The notes below the pieces were generated by a model that worked only from the letters and a program-made list of their open reading frames with translations, had not been told where the DNA came from and did no database searches. This document shows positions 1 to 8,279 of a stretch of DNA of 64,000 nucleotides, one piece after another. The position numbers and the translations under genes were made by a program. The first letter of the stretch is position 1, and every line of letters begins with the position of its first letter. The DNA is from Candidatus Aminicenantota bacterium (GTDB lineage: Bacteria; Acidobacteriota; Aminicenantia; Aminicenantales; Aminicenantaceae), in the NCBI GenBank assembly GCA_016927475.1, contig JAFGMO010000083.1:1-64000 (forward strand), given 5' to 3'.

Positions 1-88
1 ACAATTTAAGCTGTAATGTATATGCTGGTTTTGCCTGGTTGTCAGGGCAAAAAATCTCTTTACATTAAGGTGATTGTTGTTTAATGCT

Positions 89-124
89 TTGGCATTTAAA
101 GCTTCAATAATGTATGCTTTAAAT
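89..124 (+). promoter_or_regulatory. Probable promoter and self-operator of the MarR gene
   Basis: A perfect 9-bp inverted repeat, ATTTAAAGC at 94-102 and GCTTTAAAT at 116-124, has centres 22 bp apart, about two helical turns, as expected for a winged-helix dimer. It overlaps a plausible sigma-70 promoter: TTGGCA at 89-94, an 18-bp spacer and TATGCT at 113-118. Binding here would block the promoter of the adjacent MarR gene, so autorepression is the natural inference. The promoter elements are imperfect. Confidence 0.45.
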
Positions 125-149
125 AATTCCAAAAAACGAAGGAACTAAG

Positions 150-632
150 ATGGAAAATGAATTTGAAAAAAATGTCAAAAACATCGTATGGTCGCTTCGT
201 CAGATAGCCAGCTTGATTTATAAAAGCTCAAGAGAGATGAAACAAAAGTTCGGTGTAACCGGGCCGCAAAGCCTTGTGCTGAAGCTTTTGTTGGATTCCG
301 GTTTGGAAAAGCCTTTATCCTCGGTTGATGTCAGCCGTTCTTTGAAGGTGACGCCCTCTAACATCACGGGTATCATCGACCGCCTGGAGGCAAAAGGACT
401 TGTCAGCCGGAAACCAAAAGAAGGTGACCGGAGAATCATGTATATCGTTCCTACGGAGGAAGGCATTCAATTTGGACGGAATTTACCTGATGTGGTCGAA
501 GAAAAAATAATAAAAGGACTCAAAGATTTGAGCGAGGAAGATATCTCCAGTATTTATTTCTCTCTCAGCAAAATTATCGATATTGTCGGTAAGGAGGAAA
601 TCGTATCCGTTTCCCCGGATCATCTTTCCTAG
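150..632 (+). CDS. MarR family transcriptional regulator
   Basis: This is a 160-residue MarR-type winged-helix protein. The DNA-binding part spans about residues 40-105: a recognition-helix segment (SNITGIIDRLEAKGLV) is followed by a beta-wing carrying the family's DRR signature. Helices at both ends would form the dimer interface. A Shine-Dalgarno-like AAGGA lies just before the ATG. It is the first gene of a long same-strand run of one-carbon genes, and an inverted repeat sits over its own putative promoter, so it probably represses itself and perhaps the methyltransferase genes until a ligand is bound. The ligand cannot be told from sequence; a methylated amine is a guess from context. Confidence 0.85.
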   Translation: MENEFEKNVKNIVWSLRQIASLIYKSSREMKQKFGVTGPQSLVLKLLLDSGLEKPLSSVDVSRSLKVTPSNITGIIDRLEAKGLVSRKPKEGDRRIMYIVPTEEGIQFGRNLPDVVEEKIIKGLKDLSEEDISSIYFSLSKIIDIVGKEEIVSVSPDHLS

Positions 633-660
633 CGGGAGGTTATTGAAAGAAGGTTTTACC

Positions 661-1332
661 ATGGAATTACACAAAATCAATTCGATACCCCTTTCTTTTC
701 ATGAAGGTTCCATATTGTCACGGATGGGTGGGAAAAAAATGATAAAAGTTTCCCAGAGGATAAAAAAACTGATGAGAAAGGCCGAAAACGATATCAAGCG
801 TGATGCAGAACCGAAAGCCCTGTTTCGGATTTCGTGGGTTGAACGAAAAAACGGATCACTTCTGGTGTCCAATCAAACCCTGAAAAGCCGTAAATTGGTA
901 AAACTTTTTTCCTCTTGTGATAGGGCCGCGGTATTTTTACTCACACTCGGAAAAAATGTTGACCGGCTCATACAAAAGACCATGAAAAAACGTTCTTGTT
1001 ATGGATACGTCCTGGATGCGGCTGCATCCGTGGCAGCGGAATCCATGGCTTCCTACCTTCAAAAGTATGTTGAGCGAAGACTGGATGAGGAAGAGTCCCT
1101 TACCCTCCGTTACAGTCCGGGTTATTGTGATTGGCCCCTAAGAGAGCAAAGTAAAATTTTTAAAATTCTTCCCAACGAGCAGATCGGCGTATCTATGTCG
1201 GAAAGTTACCTCATGACACCGCGCAAATCCATATCAGGAATTATAGGTATATGTCCATCGGATTCTTTAATGGATGGGGGTAATGTTTGCCTAGGGTGTA
1301 AAAATACGAATTGTGTTTTCAGAAGGAATTAA
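661..1332 (+). CDS. MetH-type reactivation-domain protein (corrinoid reactivation)
   Basis: The 223-residue protein matches the stand-alone form of the B12-dependent methionine synthase activation domain, which binds S-adenosylmethionine to remethylate oxidised cob(II)alamin. The diagnostic segment RYSPGYCDWPL (about residues 150-160) corresponds to the RxxxGY SAM-binding motif. The C-terminal 25 residues hold a cysteine cluster (C-x12-C-x2-C-x4-C spacing by eye) that could bind metal. I chose the ATG at 661 because AGAAGG sits seven bases upstream; a longer reading from 583 would overlap the MarR gene. With three corrinoid methyltransferases downstream, its likely job is reactivating their corrinoid proteins, in place of a RamA-type ferredoxin. 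The family is firm; the partner is inferred. Confidence 0.75.
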   Translation: MELHKINSIPLSFHEGSILSRMGGKKMIKVSQRIKKLMRKAENDIKRDAEPKALFRISWVERKNGSLLVSNQTLKSRKLVKLFSSCDRAAVFLLTLGKNVDRLIQKTMKKRSCYGYVLDAAASVAAESMASYLQKYVERRLDEEESLTLRYSPGYCDWPLREQSKIFKILPNEQIGVSMSESYLMTPRKSISGIIGICPSDSLMDGGNVCLGCKNTNCVFRRN

Positions 1333-1336
1333 ATCC

Positions 1337-2827
1337 ATGACTTCCAGCCATCAGAAAAACAAAAAATACCCGGCTGTAAATGGTTTTGCCTATAAGCCCT
1401 TGTCCAAGAATGACCTTCAGAAAATCCATGAAACAAGCATGCGCGTGCTCGAGGAGGTAGGATTTGAGGTCCGGCAGGAGGAGGCTTTTAAGCTCTTCAA
1501 AATTGCCGGTGCGGCCGTCGATTCCGATACACGTGTTGTCAGGGTAAAAGAAAAGCTGGTTAAAGACCTGATTGCCGGCGTTCCGGCGAGGTTATCCCTT
1601 TACAACCGGGATGATAAGGATCCCCTTGTCCTGGGAGCAGGGAATGTGTATTTCGGCACCGGAGGAACAGCCTTGAATGTTCTGGATTATGTATCCGGAG
1701 ACAGGCGCCCGGCAAACCTGAAAGATTTGGTCGATATCATCAGAATCGTTGATAAACTGGATCATATTCATCTTATGTTGCTGCCTACATATCCCAATGA
1801 GCTTCCCGTAAAGGATGTCGATATCAACCGGTTTTTTGCCGGTTTCTGTTTTACCTCAAAGCATATTATGGGGGGTGTTTATACCCTAAAGGGCATCAAG
1901 GATGTCATCAAAATGGCTGAAGAATTGGCCGGCGGCTCAGAGGCTTTGAGGGAAAGGCCTTTCATATCGATGATCGCCTGCGGAATCAGCCCTCTCAGGT
2001 TGGATAAAAAATACGGAGCTTTCATGATCCATCTCGCCAGGCAGTCAATTCCCACGGCCGTCCCGGTGGAACCTCTCTGTGGAGCTACCGCCCCGGCAAC
2101 ACTGGCCGGCACCTTGGTCATACAAAATTGCGATGGCCTGATCAATATTTTGCTTACCCAGATGGCAAATCCGGGAGCACCGGTTATCTACGGAAGTGTG
2201 GCCACCTCCGTAAACTTTCAGGATATGAGTTACCTGGGCGGTGCTGTTGAGAGCGGTTTGATAAATGCAGCAACCGCCCAATTGGCTCGTTTTTATGGTT
2301 TTCCCTACTATTCAACGGCGGGTATCAGCGATTCCAAAACTTTGGATGCCCAAAGCGGCTATGAATCAGCCGTCAATAATCTTTTGGTGGCTTTAGCCGG
2401 AGGTGATTTTATCCATGATGCGGCAGGGCTCATGGAATTTGCCATGACTGTCAGCAAGGAAAAACTTGTCATCGACAACGAGATACTGGGCATGGCTTTG
2501 CGGGCCCTGAGAGGTATTGAAGTCAATGAGGATACCCTGGCTTTTGAGGCAATAAGAAATGCCGGACCAGGCGGAAATTTTATTTCGGAGCGTCATACGC
2601 GAAGATTTATGCACAAGGAACATTATTATCCTGTATTAAGCAATCGGGAAAATAGGGACTACTGGGAGAAGGCCGGAAGAAAAACAACGGCGGAGAAAGC
2701 CCATGATCAGGTGAAAGAAATTCTCGACCGGGATCCTGTTCTTTCCATGAATCCTGAAAAAGCAAAAAATTTGATGGAATTGTTTCCAAAAATCCAGACG
2801 GATTTATTTAAAGGGCTGATTGCTTAA
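1337..2827 (+). CDS. MttB-superfamily methylamine:corrinoid methyltransferase, copy 1 (non-pyrrolysine)
   Basis: This 496-residue protein belongs to the trimethylamine methyltransferase (MttB) superfamily of TIM-barrel enzymes, which move a methyl group from a methylated amine to a cob(I)alamin protein. No in-frame amber codon occurs, so it is of the non-pyrrolysine type represented by glycine betaine (MtgB), proline betaine and carnitine demethylases. Start at 1337 is supported by AGAAGGA nine bases upstream, four bases after the previous stop. The gene heads a set with a methyl-THF methyltransferase and a corrinoid protein, the usual partners. Superfamily is sure; the substrate (betaine, proline betaine, carnitine or other quaternary amine) cannot be read from the sequence. 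Confidence 0.88.
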   Translation: MTSSHQKNKKYPAVNGFAYKPLSKNDLQKIHETSMRVLEEVGFEVRQEEAFKLFKIAGAAVDSDTRVVRVKEKLVKDLIAGVPARLSLYNRDDKDPLVLGAGNVYFGTGGTALNVLDYVSGDRRPANLKDLVDIIRIVDKLDHIHLMLLPTYPNELPVKDVDINRFFAGFCFTSKHIMGGVYTLKGIKDVIKMAEELAGGSEALRERPFISMIACGISPLRLDKKYGAFMIHLARQSIPTAVPVEPLCGATAPATLAGTLVIQNCDGLINILLTQMANPGAPVIYGSVATSVNFQDMSYLGGAVESGLINAATAQLARFYGFPYYSTAGISDSKTLDAQSGYESAVNNLLVALAGGDFIHDAAGLMEFAMTVSKEKLVIDNEILGMALRALRGIEVNEDTLAFEAIRNAGPGGNFISERHTRRFMHKEHYYPVLSNRENRDYWEKAGRKTTAEKAHDQVKEILDRDPVLSMNPEKAKNLMELFPKIQTDLFKGLIA

Positions 2828-2848
2828 ACCATTCAAAAAGAGGTTATC

Positions 2849-3664
2849 ATGATCATCATTGGAGAGAAAATAAATGCAACGCGAAAATCGATCGCTAAAG
2901 CCATCTTATCGCGGGATGAAGATGAGATAAAAAGGCAAATTGAGGCCCAAGACGCAGCAGGTGCATCATACATCGACCTGAATGCCGGGACAGGATCAGG
3001 AGACGAAGATAAAGAAGTCGAAGATATGAAATGGCTGCTCGACCTGGCGTTGAAAACGACGGAAAAAAATGTGTGCATCGATTCCGCGAATCCTCTGATC
3101 ATCCGGAAAGCAGTGGAACATTTGGACGATCGAAGGCCTTTTTTGGTCAATTCCATCAAATATGATGAAAAAATATTCGATGTTCTTTTCCCGATCATCA
3201 CTCAGAAAAAGATGCCTTTTATCGCCCTGGCCATGGATGAAGAAGGGATCCCAAAGGATGCTGAAGCCCGGGCTGAGGTATGCTTGAAAATTTACGAAGC
3301 GGCAAAAAAAGCGGGAATCGTAGAAGAAAATATCTTTTTTGATACGCTGGTTATGCCCGTTTCTGCCGACTGGGGCTACGGATGCATCGCCCTGGATGCC
3401 CTTGAGATCGTTAAAAAAGCCGTTCCCGCGGCCAAAACGTCTATGGGTGTCTCAAATATTTCTTTTGGTCTCAAGAAACGTTTTTGGGTTAACGAAGCTT
3501 TTATTATCGCTGCATTATCCCGTGGATTGGATGCCGCTATATGTGATCCAACCAAAGAAAGCACACGCCGGGCAATCCTTCTTGGCGAATTGATTGCCGG
3601 AAAAGACAAATACTGCCGCCGGTATTCAAGGGCGCTTCGCCAGGGAGTTTTTGACAAAAAATAG
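2849..3664 (+). CDS. Methyltetrahydrofolate:corrinoid methyltransferase (MtgA/AcsE type)
   Basis: The 271-residue protein is a pterin-binding TIM barrel like AcsE and MtgA, close to the usual 260-270 residues. Visible family features are the N-terminal IIGEKINATR, the DLNAG strand, the CIDSANP segment and the GVSNISFGL loop, all part of the pterin-binding barrel. In betaine-demethylating systems this enzyme takes methyl from the methylated corrinoid protein and gives methyl-THF; in acetogens AcsE runs in reverse. It lies 21 bp after one MttB homologue and 90 bp before another, with an AAAGAGG ribosome site. It is the likely exit point of methyl groups towards MetF, which follows in the same run. 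Confidence 0.88.
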   Translation: MIIIGEKINATRKSIAKAILSRDEDEIKRQIEAQDAAGASYIDLNAGTGSGDEDKEVEDMKWLLDLALKTTEKNVCIDSANPLIIRKAVEHLDDRRPFLVNSIKYDEKIFDVLFPIITQKKMPFIALAMDEEGIPKDAEARAEVCLKIYEAAKKAGIVEENIFFDTLVMPVSADWGYGCIALDALEIVKKAVPAAKTSMGVSNISFGLKKRFWVNEAFIIAALSRGLDAAICDPTKESTRRAILLGELIAGKDKYCRRYSRALRQGVFDKK

Positions 3665-3753
3665 TCGTTCGGCCCGGAGTGGTTGCTGAACACGTTTGTA
3701 CGATAAAGCCGCTCTATTGTAGAGATGGAGAATCATTCATTAAGGAATTAAAT

Positions 3754-5304
3754 ATGGCCCAAAACAAAAGAGAGGGAACTCTGGTTGAGCCCATCTTAAG
3801 GCTGAATGGGGAACATGTACGGGCTATTCACAAGGCCTCGCTATCCCTCCTTGATGATCCCGGAATTTTTTGTTTTAACGAGACGGCGGCGGGAGTTCTT
3901 AATGATGCCGGTTGTTCTGTTTCATCGAAGCAAGAAAATCAAGGAGTCTGGAGGATCCGTTTTCCAGCCGCACTTGTGGAACAGTCCCTTGAGAGCGCTC
4001 CGGAAAAGGTGGTTCTCGGTGCCAGAAATCCGAAAAACCGCCTGGTCCTTGATGCCCGTGTGCCCGAGGTTTACTTCGGTACCGGATCCGAGACCAACAT
4101 ATATCTCGATACCCGGAAGAGGGAATATGTTTGTCCAAATAACACCTCGCTGACTCTCTGCCATCCCTCTTTCCATCAGGAGAGAGGATCGATAGAATAT
4201 CTCTGCCAGTCGGCAAAACTCTGTGATGTTCTTCAACAGGTCGATTTTTTCATAAGAAACGTGAATATTCAGAACGAGGGGATAACACCGGAGAATAAGG
4301 ATGTCAATGTGTTTTTGGCTTCCTTGATGTATTCGACCAAACATGTTCAGTCGGGATTGGTGGAACTGGACAGCCTGAAACATGTCCTCCGTTTGGCCGA
4401 GTTGATATCAGAAGGATCGGAAGGTTTTCCCAAGAACCCCGTAATTTCTTTCATCACCTGTGTCATCAAGAGTCCTCTCCAGATGGTCGATGACACGACG
4501 GAAAAGCTGATCGCCATTGCCGGGAAAAATTTTCCGGTTGTGATATCCGGTTCTCCACAAGGGGGGTCTACAGCCCCTATCGAGGAAGAGGGCATGACAG
4601 CCATGATCAACGCTGAAATTCTTGCCGGAATCACACTAACCCAGATTATTAATCCGGGCACACCGGTTCTCTACGGAGCCGTACCTGTTCGGGCCAGGCT
4701 CGATACCCTCCATGACCTTTATGGTGTGCCGGAGGTCATTCACTATAATACGGACTGCATTCAGATGGCCCGGCATTATGGAATTCCTTGTTATTCAACC
4801 GCAGGCGTGGGCGATGCTAAGGTGCCCGGTATGCAGGCCACCATAGAAAAGGTCTTTTCTCAGCTTTTTGTAGCGGCGGCCGGCGCGCAGTATATCCACT
4901 ATGCATTCGGACTTTTGGACAAAACAAATATTTTTTCACCGCTTCAGGCCGTGCTGGATGATGCCCAAATCGGTCTGGTCCGGGGAATTCTTCGCCGTCC
5001 TGTTTTTACAGATAAAGATATTCTCGAAACAGTGGAACAGGTAAAAAAAGTTATGGATTCGAAAACAAGGCTTTTTGCCCGGCATATTAGAAAGGCCATG
5101 AGGAAAGGATTGGTTAGTCTTTCCTATCCGTTTGAGACCAGGGAACTTGAAGACCGGGTTTTGATCAATGCTTTTCAGAAGCTTAAAGATATTTTATCGG
5201 GTCCGGATAACAGGCTGGATGAAACGTTAATTGAAAAGATCTATAGAGAAATCCCTGGTCTTTTACCCAGAAATTTTTTTGAAATACCCGGAATTCAGGA
5301 TTAA
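3754..5304 (+). CDS. MttB-superfamily methylamine:corrinoid methyltransferase, copy 2 (non-pyrrolysine)
   Basis: This is the second MttB-superfamily paralogue, 516 residues from the preferred ATG at 3754, which has AAGGA seven bases upstream. A longer reading from 3679 is open but lacks that signal. Shared landmarks with the neighbours include the FGTGSETNIYLD strand, an STKH segment near residue 195 and a CYSTAGVGDAK segment about two-thirds along. No amber codon interrupts it. It differs from copy 1 by an insert of about 30 residues after the FGTG strand, suggesting another substrate. It is followed at 14 bp by a corrinoid-protein gene, its probable methyl acceptor. Confidence 0.87.
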   Translation: MAQNKREGTLVEPILRLNGEHVRAIHKASLSLLDDPGIFCFNETAAGVLNDAGCSVSSKQENQGVWRIRFPAALVEQSLESAPEKVVLGARNPKNRLVLDARVPEVYFGTGSETNIYLDTRKREYVCPNNTSLTLCHPSFHQERGSIEYLCQSAKLCDVLQQVDFFIRNVNIQNEGITPENKDVNVFLASLMYSTKHVQSGLVELDSLKHVLRLAELISEGSEGFPKNPVISFITCVIKSPLQMVDDTTEKLIAIAGKNFPVVISGSPQGGSTAPIEEEGMTAMINAEILAGITLTQIINPGTPVLYGAVPVRARLDTLHDLYGVPEVIHYNTDCIQMARHYGIPCYSTAGVGDAKVPGMQATIEKVFSQLFVAAAGAQYIHYAFGLLDKTNIFSPLQAVLDDAQIGLVRGILRRPVFTDKDILETVEQVKKVMDSKTRLFARHIRKAMRKGLVSLSYPFETRELEDRVLINAFQKLKDILSGPDNRLDETLIEKIYREIPGLLPRNFFEIPGIQD

Positions 5305-5318
5305 AAAGGAGAAATCGT

Positions 5319-5987
5319 ATGGATGAATTTTTAGAGAAAATCAAGGAAAATATCATTGAGGGGCGAGTGGACAGTCAGGATGAAGGATTTGACGGGACAA
5401 AAGCCGGCCAGCCTGGCGTAACGGAATTGGTTCAAGAAGCCGTAAACAAGAAAATATCTCCGGTTGATATTTTGACAAAATGCTTGAATCCGGGTATGGA
5501 AGAAGTCGGAAGTTTATACGAAAAGGGAGAATACCTGACACCGGACATGCTGGCCTCGGCGGAATGTGTGAAAGCGGCCATGAAGCTTCTTGATCCCCTT
5601 TTGGTGAACGAAAATATTCAGAATAAGGGAAAAATCATTATGGCTACGGTTCAAGGAGATCTCCATGATATCGGAAAAAATATCGTTTCTACCCTTTTAC
5701 GCGGTTCGGGATACGAAGTTTTAGACTTGGGAACGGATGTCTCGGTCGGTAAAATCGTTGAAACCGTTAAGGAGACAAAAGCCCGGCTTGTCGGCCTATC
5801 CGCCCTGTTGACCTCGACTATGGGGCGAATGGAAGATGTGGTCGAAAAGCTGAAGAAGGAAGGATTGAGGAAAAATGTAAAAGTTTTGATCGGCGGTGCT
5901 CCCATTTCTATGGAATTTGCTGATAAAATAGGAGCGGATTTTTACTGCACCGATGCCTTCGATGCCATCAATAAATTGGAGGCATAA
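5319..5987 (+). CDS. Corrinoid (B12-binding) methyl-carrier protein, copy 1
   Basis: The 222-residue protein has the two-part layout of MttC/MtgC-type corrinoid proteins: an N-terminal helical cap (about residues 1-95) and a Rossmann-like B12 domain. The cobalt-ligating signature is GDLHDIGKN, with His116 as lower axial ligand. LLTSTM and IGGAPIS near the C-terminus are the other cobalamin-loop motifs. It shuttles methyl between an MttB-type enzyme and the methyl-THF methyltransferase in the cytoplasm. An AAAAAGGAG site precedes the ATG. It is clearly paralogous to the protein encoded at 7530-8216. Confidence 0.93.
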   Translation: MDEFLEKIKENIIEGRVDSQDEGFDGTKAGQPGVTELVQEAVNKKISPVDILTKCLNPGMEEVGSLYEKGEYLTPDMLASAECVKAAMKLLDPLLVNENIQNKGKIIMATVQGDLHDIGKNIVSTLLRGSGYEVLDLGTDVSVGKIVETVKETKARLVGLSALLTSTMGRMEDVVEKLKKEGLRKNVKVLIGGAPISMEFADKIGADFYCTDAFDAINKLEA

Positions 5988-6011
5988 TCGGCGGATATCG
6001 AGGTTCTTTAG

Positions 6012-6488
6012 GTGAAGAACATGAATGAAGAGAAATACCAGGGAAAACAACCATTCCATGAGGAAGAAGATACCCAGCTTCTGGAGCTTGCCACCCGGCA
6101 TACAAAAGATATGAGCCGCTCAGAGAAGGCTGTGTCAAAAACAGCCCTGATTTTTGAGAATGTCGTCAAAATCCCGTTTTTCCGCTGTCAAAGATGCGGG
6201 GAGTGTATCTTAAGCCATACAGCCTTTATTTGTTCCCAAAGATGTCCTAAAAGGTTAAGAAACGGTCCCTGCGGGGGGACGGGAAGAGGAGGAACCTGTG
6301 AGGTCTATCCCGAACAAAAATGTGTCTGGTACAGGATCTACAAACGTGCCCGGTTTCTCAGACGGCTTTTCCTGTTGACCAGAATCGAAAAAATCCATAA
6401 CTGGAATTTGGAAAAAACATCGGCCTGGATGAATGTTCTTCAAAAGAGAATCGAGGCCCCCATTTTGTTTTTGAAACGGAAAAAATAG
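6012..6488 (+). CDS. MetV-like cysteine-rich partner of methylenetetrahydrofolate reductase
   Basis: The 158-residue protein carries the cysteine-rich domain known as the C-terminal domain of some MTHFRs and as MetV in acetogens. From about residue 56 it has CQRCGEC, then CSQRCPK, NGPCGG and a final cysteine before a helical tail, likely ligands for zinc or an Fe-S cluster. It ends two bases before metF, supporting a MetFV-type complex that couples methyl-THF/methylene-THF interconversion to an electron carrier other than plain NADH. The start is uncertain: GTG at 6012 (given) or ATG at 6021. Confidence 0.8.
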   Translation: MKNMNEEKYQGKQPFHEEEDTQLLELATRHTKDMSRSEKAVSKTALIFENVVKIPFFRCQRCGECILSHTAFICSQRCPKRLRNGPCGGTGRGGTCEVYPEQKCVWYRIYKRARFLRRLFLLTRIEKIHNWNLEKTSAWMNVLQKRIEAPILFLKRKK

Positions 6489-6489
6489 C

Positions 6490-7434
6490 ATGTCTCTAAG
6501 CCAAAAAATCGATACAGGCGGTTTTCTTTTTACAGCGGAGCTCGGTCCTCCGAAAAGTTGTAATCCCGATGCTGTCAGGAAAAAGTCAGTCCATTTCAAA
6601 AATATCGTTGATGGAGTGAACATTACAGACAATCAGACGGCCATTGTTCGTCTTTCCAGCATCGCTGCGGCTAAAATATTGGTTGATGAAGGATTGGAAC
6701 CTGTGGTTCAGATGACCTGCCGGGATCGCAACCGTTTGGCCCTTCAGAGCGACCTTATCGGCATGAGCGCCCTGGGAATCGAAAACGTGCTTTGTCTTAC
6801 GGGCGACCATCAGCGTTTCGGAAATCATCCTGAAGCCAAGAATGTTTTTGATCTCGACTCGATCCAACTGATTGCGACAGCCCGTATGCTGAGAATGGGT
6901 TTTTTTCTTTCCGGTGAACAGATGAAGCGCCCGCCTTCTCTTTGTATCGGCGGAGCCGCAAATCCCTTTGCCGATCCCTTGGAATTCAGGGTTTTGCGGC
7001 TGGCCAAAAAAATAAAAGCGGGTGCTCAGTTTATCCAGACCCAACCTGTTTTTGATCTGGACCGTTTCAAAACCTGGATGAACCGGGTCAGGGAAGAAGG
7101 ATTGGATAAAAAGGTGGCCGTTCTCGCCGGTGTTATGCCTGTGAAATCAGTGCGGGCTCTTACTTACATGGAGGACCAGGTTCCGGGAATATTTATTCCC
7201 CGGGAGCTCATTTCGCGTATGAAAAAGGCAGAAAATCCTAAAGAAGAGGGAGTCAAGATAGCCGTGGAAACCATCCTTTGCTTGAAAGAAGTCAAAGGCC
7301 TCCGCGGCATTCATCTCATGCCCCTTATGTGGGAGAGCATTACGCCCCGAATCGCTGAAGAATCAGGACTTCTGCGAAAAGACAGTGCGGCCGGCCGGAA
7401 TACCTTATCGGGGAAAGCTAAAAAGACCTCCTAA
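6490..7434 (+). CDS. metF: 5,10-methylenetetrahydrofolate reductase
   Basis: The 314-residue protein is a MetF-type TIM barrel binding FAD and folate. Signature segments are FTAELGPPK at the N-terminus, ITDNQT, VQMTCRDRN, CLTGDH (FAD side) and QFIQTQPVFD (folate side), in the usual order. Length is normal for MetF. In this neighbourhood, with methyl-THF made by the corrinoid methyltransferase, the enzyme probably runs in the oxidative direction, feeding methyl groups to methylene-THF, although it could also supply methyl groups for biosynthesis. It is translationally close to the MetV-like gene (two-base gap). Confidence 0.93.
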   Translation: MSLSQKIDTGGFLFTAELGPPKSCNPDAVRKKSVHFKNIVDGVNITDNQTAIVRLSSIAAAKILVDEGLEPVVQMTCRDRNRLALQSDLIGMSALGIENVLCLTGDHQRFGNHPEAKNVFDLDSIQLIATARMLRMGFFLSGEQMKRPPSLCIGGAANPFADPLEFRVLRLAKKIKAGAQFIQTQPVFDLDRFKTWMNRVREEGLDKKVAVLAGVMPVKSVRALTYMEDQVPGIFIPRELISRMKKAENPKEEGVKIAVETILCLKEVKGLRGIHLMPLMWESITPRIAEESGLLRKDSAAGRNTLSGKAKKTS

Positions 7435-7461
7435 AAAAAGTTTTTGGATGAGGGCATATTT

Positions 7462-7479
7462 ATGCCGACGTGTCGGCAT
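7462..7479 (+). promoter_or_regulatory. Hairpin between metF and the second corrinoid gene
   Basis: ATGCCGAC (7462-7469) and GTCGGCAT (7472-7479) form a perfect 8-bp stem with a 2-4 base loop. Only a short AT-rich stretch follows, not a strong U-run, so it may be a weak terminator/attenuator or an mRNA processing site separating two parts of the methyltransferase run. Confidence 0.4.
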
Positions 7480-7529
7480 TTATTCATCTGGATTTTCCAT
7501 AAATAATCCAGGTTTGAGAGGAGAAAAAA

Positions 7530-8216
7530 ATGGCGGACATTTTAGGAGAAATCAAAAAAAATCTTATCGCAGGAAGGGTGGACCGAGAGGATGAAGGTTT
7601 TGATGAAGATATGGTCGGCCAGCCCGGAGTAACCGAATTGGTTCGCCAGGCACTCGAGGAAAATATCCCACCTGCCGATATTCTGAATGAAGCCTTGACA
7701 CCGGGGATGGAGGAAGTCGGTGTCCTCTTTGAAGAAGGGGAATATATGGTTCCGGATATGTTGGCATCAGCGGAGTGTATTGCCGAGGCCACAAAAATTC
7801 TGGAACCTTATTTTTCCGGTCAAGAGATTCAAAGCCGGGGAAAATTTGTTATTGCCACAGTGGAAGGGGATCTTCATGATGTCGGGAAGAACATTGTTTC
7901 GACCATCCTGCAAGCTTCCGGATTCGAAGTCCAGGATTTGGGCACATGCGTTAAAGCCGATGATATCGTCAGCATAGTCAAAGAAACCAAGGCCGGTTTC
8001 CTCGGTCTTTCAGCCCTTCTGACCTCGACGATGACACATATGAAAGAAACCATCGATAAACTGAAGGAAGAAGGCCTCAGGGATCAGGTTGTTGTTTGTA
8101 TCGGGGGTGCCCCTGTGTCCGAAGAGTTTGCCCAAAAGATTGGAGCCGACCTGTACGGCGAAGACGCTTTTGATGCCATCAACAAACTGGATAAGATCAA
8201 TGCGCCGGGCAATTGA
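7530..8216 (+). CDS. Corrinoid (B12-binding) methyl-carrier protein, copy 2
   Basis: This 228-residue paralogue of the protein at 5319-5987 has the same helical cap plus B12-binding fold. The cobalt motif is GDLHDVGKN with His116; LLTSTM and IGGAPVS follow at equivalent places. Strong ribosome site GAGAGGAG lies before the ATG. It stands between metF and the third MttB homologue, making that enzyme the probable methyl donor, so each half of the cluster has its own corrinoid carrier. Whether the two carriers are interchangeable cannot be read from sequence. Confidence 0.93.
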   Translation: MADILGEIKKNLIAGRVDREDEGFDEDMVGQPGVTELVRQALEENIPPADILNEALTPGMEEVGVLFEEGEYMVPDMLASAECIAEATKILEPYFSGQEIQSRGKFVIATVEGDLHDVGKNIVSTILQASGFEVQDLGTCVKADDIVSIVKETKAGFLGLSALLTSTMTHMKETIDKLKEEGLRDQVVVCIGGAPVSEEFAQKIGADLYGEDAFDAINKLDKINAPGN

Positions 8217-8279
8217 AAAGCGAAAAGAGAAGAAAATCCAAATTGTTGCCGGTCGTGCTGAGAAAAGGAGAAAAGAACC

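Noticed and set aside
1..60. Hairpin near 35-52 (TTTGCCTG/CAGGGCAAA) as a terminator of an upstream gene
   Set aside because: The stem has a bulge and is followed by A-rich, not T-rich, sequence on the plus strand; no gene on either side within view would use it.
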